A DNA stretch of 9,551 nt, taken from positions 1 through 9,551 of the forward strand of contig DGDY01000304.1 of NCBI GenBank assembly GCA_002385675.1. The letters run 5' to 3'. Position 1 is the first letter of the stretch, and the number at the start of each line of letters is the position of its first letter. Positions 5,550-9,551 of the stretch are shown piece by piece. The translations under genes and the position numbers were made by a program. The DNA is from Anaerolineales bacterium UBA3940 (GTDB taxonomy: Bacteria; Chloroflexota; Anaerolineae; Aggregatilineales; UBA3940). The notes below the pieces were generated by a model. That model saw only the letters and a program-made list of their open reading frames with translations. It was not told the DNA's origin and did not search any database.

Positions 5550-8500
5550 CTACTCCACCCCGCTTGCCGCCTCCTGCGTGCGGGGCAGCAGGCGGGCGCG
5601 CAGCGCCGAGGGGATCACCGGAGCGATCCGCTGCATCTCGTCGTCGCTGAGGGGCCTCAGCGCGAACACCGCCGCGACGTACACAAGCAGCCCGGCGGCA
5701 AAGCCCAGCCACAGGTTCAGCCCGCCGAGCGTGTAAGTCGCCACGCCGGTGAGCACGCCCGCCGCCGCGATGCGCCACAGCGTCCGCGCCCAGTTGATGC
5801 GCCCCAGCTCGCTCAGCACCACCACGTAGAACATCCCCCACAGCACGAACTCGCTGAGGATGGTGGTGAAGGCTGCCGCCGCGTACGAGTAGCGCGGGAT
5901 GTAAACCCAGTTCAGCACGACGTTGAACACCAGCACGACGATGAAGGCGATGGTCAGCGTGCGCTGCCGCCCCAGCGCGATGATCACGTACTGCGTCACG
6001 CTGTTGATCCAGCCGATGAGGATCGACCAGATGAAGATCTGCAGGGCGATAGCGCCGTGCGGCAGGTACTCCGCCCCGCCGAGCACGTTGACGAGGAACG
6101 GCGCGAGCAGCGTGGTCATGATGGCCGTCGGCACCGAGATCAGCGACATGAGCTTGATAGCAAGGATGTACGCCCGCTTCAGCGCCGGTCGATCCTCCAC
6201 CGCCTGCCGGCTCATCACCGGGAACAGCGACAGCGTGAAGTACGACGGGATCACCATGATCGCGTCCACCCACGTGTAGACGACGCGGTACCAGCCGACG
6301 ACGACATCGCTCTGAAGCAACTCCAGCAGCACCACGTCTACGCGGAAGAAGAGCGTGGCGAACAGGTGGTTGAGCATCAGCGGGAAGGACTCGCCGAGCG
6401 CCGCCCGCTGCAGGCCCCAGTCGAGTTCGAGGCGCGGCCTGAAGAACTGGCGCACCGCCAGCGTGCTGAGGATGGCGAGCGTCACCACGTTGACGATCAC
6501 ACTGACCGTCGCCAGCCCGATAATCCCGCCGCCGAGCAGCAGTGCCGTGATGCCCAACGTCGTCGTGAGGAAGGCGCTCACCGTCTGGATCGTGGCCGGA
6601 AGCTCCGCCCGCTCGTAGGCGTAGAAAAGCGCCGTCAGCCCGGTACTGATCGTCGAGAACAGCAGGCCGCTGTACAGCAGGCCCAGCGCCCAGATCGTCT
6701 CCGCCTCAAGCGGCGCGGCGTCCACAAACTGCGGCGCGATGTACTGCCGGAACAGCACGAAGCCCACCACAAGCGGGATGTTCAGCAGCACCAGTCCCAG
6801 CCGCAGGACGGTCGTGTTGACGAGGTAGCGGTTGGCCTCATCGCGGTTGCGGGCCACCTCGCGCAGCAGGAAGGTGTTCAGCCCGAAGTTCGCCAGGATC
6901 TCGAACCAGCCGTAGACGATGATCGCGTAGGTGTAGCGGCCTGCGCCCGCCGGGCCGAGCACGCGCAGCATCGCAAAGGTCAGCACGAAGCTGATGCCCT
7001 TGCTAAAGATGTTCAGCACGACAGGCGTGACGGTGTTCTTCGCCACCCGCTGGATGCCCCCCGCCTCGGGGTCCTCACGGTAGAGGCCCCGGTAGGCCCA
7101 CACGCCCAGCGCGAAGATCAGCGCCATGCCGGTCAGGAAGGACGCGAACGCCCCGAAGCGGAACGAGTCCGGGCTGTACTTCATGCGGACCGTCCACTCG
7201 CCCGGCGGCAGCCGCACGCCCCGGAAGTTGCCGTTCACCAACTCGACGGGCACTTCCTGCTCGGCGCTCTCGTCCGCCCCGAACGGTCGCAGCCATGCCC
7301 GCCAGCCGGGGAAGTACGAGCCGGTCACCACCAGCCAGCTTTCCTCGCTAACCGCCACGTCGATCATCTGCTGCTGCAGCGTGTCGTCGGTGATCGTCGC
7401 CGGGCCGGGGTCTGCCGGGGTGCCGGGGAACACGGGCATGCTGTCCGGCTCATCGGCGGGCAGCAGCACCTGCCGCCGCACATCCACCGACCGGATCGCC
7501 TCGGCGAAGCCGCCCGCTTCCGCCGGGTAGACCTGCGTGCTGGTCAGCGGCAGCGTGTAGGCGCGTGGCATCGCCGCCGCGTTCTCGTAAATGCGCACCG
7601 CCTCGTCCTCGTAGGCGAGCATGAAGCGAGGGTTGTCGATCTCAAGCTCGGTGACGATGTAACGCACGCCGAGCAGGTCCAGCAGCGGCGAGTCGAGCGC
7701 CTCGGGGAAGGTGGTGTAGAGCGGCGCGATGCGGTTGTAGGGCAGGTCGCCCTGCGGCATGAGCGCCTGCATGAACTCGGCGTACTGCGCCGGGATCAGG
7801 CTGTCGTACCCGCTGATGTCTTCCAGCCCGTGCAGCCACGCCATATTTGCGTTGAGCGTGTCCCGCCCCGGCTCCTCGTAGACGGCCAGCCGCCAGGGGT
7901 CAAGCGGATCGACCCGCTCGCGCAGCCACGCGATCGAAGGCGGCACGGCGTCGAGCAGCGCGGGGTCCGCCGCCGGGTTGAAGCCCCACGACGCCGCGCC
8001 GAGGTCGAGCGCGACGACGAGCGCCGCGAAGACACTCCAGGCGGGGGCGCGCCCTGCACGCCGACCGGAGCGCATCAGGCGCACGGCCAGCCCGGCGAGC
8101 AGCAGCATCACCCCGAAGATCAGCGCATTGATAGCCTGGTAGGAGTAGAAGGCCCGCGCGTCGGGGAAGGCGTTAGCCGCGCCCGCCAGCGAGAAGAAGA
8201 CCCGCTCGACCAGCCCGGCGAGCGCCCCGTACAGCAGGCGGCTCGCCACCACGCCGAGGATCACCGCCGCGCCACCGCCAATGCCGAGCCAGCCCAGCAC
8301 ATCCGCAAGCTGTCTGCGCCGCCCACGCTCCCCCTCGCCCTGAGGGAGCGTTACGGCCTCTGCCCCGAAGCCTGCCAGCACCGCGACGCACAGCGTCAGC
8401 GGCCAGACCCAGCGAAACGGCGCGTGCGACTGGTTGATGAACGGCAGCCCGTAATACAGCAGGGCGTAGGTCGGCATGCCGAACGCGAATGAGGCGCTCA

Positions 8501-9551
8501 GCGCGGCCAGCACGCCAAAGAGCGCCCGGTAAGGCCGCGCGGCGCTCTCCCTGGCCAGATACCGCGATACGTGCGGCCCGCCGCGACCGCGCAGGCGACC
8601 GGCGACCCAGTGTACCACCGCCCCCGCCGCGAGCAGCAACGGCAGAATGCCCGTGTAGGCCGCACCCTCGACATAGTTCTTAATGCCCCAGGCCGTGCTG
8701 CTCACCGGCTGGCCGAGCGCGTTGGTTGTCAGCGGCACGCGCTGCCACGTGAACACGTCCAGCACGCTGTGATGGGCCGGGCTGCCGAAGAAGTTCGGCA
8801 TGAGGAAGGCAAGGACGCGGCGTGGCGGGTAGGCCCAGCCGAGCACGTCCTGCAGGCTGGCCGCCCCACTGCGGAAGCTCCGGCTTGCCAGCTCGTACGC
8901 CGGGATGATCTGCACCGCCCCGAGCGCTAGCCCCGCAGCGACCATCAGCGCGGCCCACAGCCCGCGCATCGCCACGCGCCGCCAGATACCCCGCTCGCGC
9001 CGCCCGGCGACAAGCTCTGCGAGCAGCCGCCACGCCGCGTAGAAGGCCATCACCAGCAGCGTGAAATACAGCGCCTCAACGTGCCCCGCCAGCGCCGCCA
9101 TCCCCAGCGCAACCGCGCCGAGCGCCGCCCAGGGCAGGCTGGCAGGCTGCCCGCCGAGCACGGGCCGCTGCCGGATCACCAGCTCCAGCATGGCCAGCAG
9201 CCAGGGCAGCCAGGCCGCCGTCGCGATGATCATCGGGAAGACGACGCTCGCCAGCATGAAGCCGGCCATCTGGTACGTCAGCGCGGAGATGAGCGCCCCG
9301 CCCCTCCGCACGCCGAGCACCCGCACGAACAGGTACATCCCCGCGCCCGCCAGCCACAGTTGCAGCACTGTGAACCAGCCAAAAGCGGCGTGCACCGGCA
9401 TGATGAGAAACAGCACGCTGAACGGGTACAGCATCGAGGACTGGCCCGCCGCGAGGAACGGCGAACCGGCCAGGATGTGCGGCTGCCACAGCGGGATCTC
9501 CGCGTCGGCGATCTCCGCCCGCGCAAAGAGCTTCCAGGCCGCGTTTTCGAG
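5550..9551 (-). CDS. YfhO-family membrane protein fused to a MOP/Wzx-type flippase (5' end outside window)
   Basis: At least 1333 residues in one uninterrupted frame that is open at the right edge. Numbering is from the first in-window codon. Residues 1-820 are YfhO-like. PLWQPHILAGSPFLAAGQSSMLYP (about 20-43) resembles the conserved early loop of the family. Many membrane segments follow, then an extracytoplasmic part (about 515-795) ending in the diagnostic VVTGSYFPGWRAW (741-753) and FRGVRLPPGEWTVRMKY (776-792), and a last membrane helix (about 803-820). After only about 15 linker residues, IQRVAKNTVTPVVLNIFSKG (833-852) begins a complete MOP-superfamily flippase with about 12-14 membrane helices, running to 1300. 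YfhO proteins are GT-C-like glycosyltransferases, and Wzx-type flippases move lipid-linked sugars across the inner membrane, so a combined role in glycan assembly is plausible but inferred. About 50-80 N-terminal residues, with the first helix, are probably missing. The in-frame ATG at 9434 is not the start, because conserved sequence continues upstream of it. Confidence 0.88.
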   Translation of the reverse strand, partial: LENAAWKLFARAEIADAEIPLWQPHILAGSPFLAAGQSSMLYPFSVLFLIMPVHAAFGWFTVLQLWLAGAGMYLFVRVLGVRRGGALISALTYQMAGFMLASVVFPMIIATAAWLPWLLAMLELVIRQRPVLGGQPASLPWAALGAVALGMAALAGHVEALYFTLLVMAFYAAWRLLAELVAGRRERGIWRRVAMRGLWAALMVAAGLALGAVQIIPAYELASRSFRSGAASLQDVLGWAYPPRRVLAFLMPNFFGSPAHHSVLDVFTWQRVPLTTNALGQPVSSTAWGIKNYVEGAAYTGILPLLLAAGAVVHWVAGRLRGRGGPHVSRYLARESAARPYRALFGVLAALSASFAFGMPTYALLYYGLPFINQSHAPFRWVWPLTLCVAVLAGFGAEAVTLPQGEGERGRRRQLADVLGWLGIGGGAAVILGVVASRLLYGALAGLVERVFFSLAGAANAFPDARAFYSYQAINALIFGVMLLLAGLAVRLMRSGRRAGRAPAWSVFAALVVALDLGAASWGFNPAADPALLDAVPPSIAWLRERVDPLDPWRLAVYEEPGRDTLNANMAWLHGLEDISGYDSLIPAQYAEFMQALMPQGDLPYNRIAPLYTTFPEALDSPLLDLLGVRYIVTELEIDNPRFMLAYEDEAVRIYENAAAMPRAYTLPLTSTQVYPAEAGGFAEAIRSVDVRRQVLLPADEPDSMPVFPGTPADPGPATITDDTLQQQMIDVAVSEESWLVVTGSYFPGWRAWLRPFGADESAEQEVPVELVNGNFRGVRLPPGEWTVRMKYSPDSFRFGAFASFLTGMALIFALGVWAYRGLYREDPEAGGIQRVAKNTVTPVVLNIFSKGISFVLTFAMLRVLGPAGAGRYTYAIIVYGWFEILANFGLNTFLLREVARNRDEANRYLVNTTVLRLGLVLLNIPLVVGFVLFRQYIAPQFVDAAPLEAETIWALGLLYSGLLFSTISTGLTALFYAYERAELPATIQTVSAFLTTTLGITALLLGGGIIGLATVSVIVNVVTLAILSTLAVRQFFRPRLELDWGLQRAALGESFPLMLNHLFATLFFRVDVVLLELLQSDVVVGWYRVVYTWVDAIMVIPSYFTLSLFPVMSRQAVEDRPALKRAYILAIKLMSLISVPTAIMTTLLAPFLVNVLGGAEYLPHGAIALQIFIWSILIGWINSVTQYVIIALGRQRTLTIAFIVVLVFNVVLNWVYIPRYSYAAAAFTTILSEFVLWGMFYVVVLSELGRINWARTLWRIAAAGVLTGVATYTLGGLNLWLGFAAGLLVYVAAVFALRPLSDDEMQRIAPVIPSALRARLLPRTQEAASGVE
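8325..8351 (-). repeat. Palindromic element read in frame within the fusion gene
   Basis: The arms ACGCTCCC (8325-8332) and GGGAGCGT (8344-8351) are perfect 8-bp complements around 11 nt. On the minus strand they encode TLPQGEGERG (residues 401-410 from the first in-window codon), a hydrophilic stretch between two membrane segments. Peptides of the LPQGEGE type are commonly produced when an intergenic palindromic repeat is translated, which suggests insertion into a tolerant loop. Confidence 0.5.

Noticed and set aside
6057..8492. Long plus-strand frame of 811 codons opposite the fusion gene
   Set aside because: The composition is His/Arg/Gln-rich and lacks domains, while the minus strand encodes clear YfhO and flippase signatures.

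Overview
The window is GC-rich bacterial DNA, and all five genes lie on the minus strand. It suggests an environmental or metagenomic member of the Chloroflexota (Anaerolineae-like). The grounds are circumstantial: high GC, a long-chain flavodoxin, a STAND/NB-ARC ATPase with TPR repeats, a very large YfhO-type membrane protein, and small palindromic repeats between genes. No rRNA or marker gene is present, so the assignment is an inference.

The first 72 bases are not genomic. They are a Nextera P7 adapter read-through: a run of T, a degraded P7 sequence, an exact N701 index, the rest of the read-2 primer, and the 19-bp transposase mosaic end. Position 1 is therefore a contig end and real sequence starts near 73.

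Read in the direction of transcription (right to left), the layout is as follows. (i) 9551-5550: a very long membrane protein, open at the window edge, that joins a YfhO-family protein to a complete MOP/Wzx-type flippase in one frame. (ii) 5549-5301: a spacer holding several inverted repeats and a promoter. (iii) 5300-3207: a STAND (NB-ARC) ATPase with six C-terminal TPRs and no visible effector domain, followed by a 12-bp-stem hairpin. (iv) 3051-1699: a CNNM/CorC-type transporter with DUF21, paired CBS and CorC_HlyC domains. (v) 1585-1043 and 1023-187: a long-chain flavodoxin and an alpha/beta hydrolase separated by 19 nt, probably one operon with a promoter near 1650 and a terminator at 158-129.

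The genes do not form one obvious pathway. The fusion protein points to assembly and export of a surface glycan. The transporter, flavodoxin and hydrolase look like housekeeping functions. The STAND ATPase is a signalling or sensing protein of unknown target. The points most worth following up are the YfhO-flippase fusion and a small hairpin repeat family. That family has three copies here, with a paired (covarying) base change between copies; one copy forms a credible terminator. Also notable are a palindromic element read in frame inside the fusion gene and the effector-less STAND ATPase with degenerate motifs.
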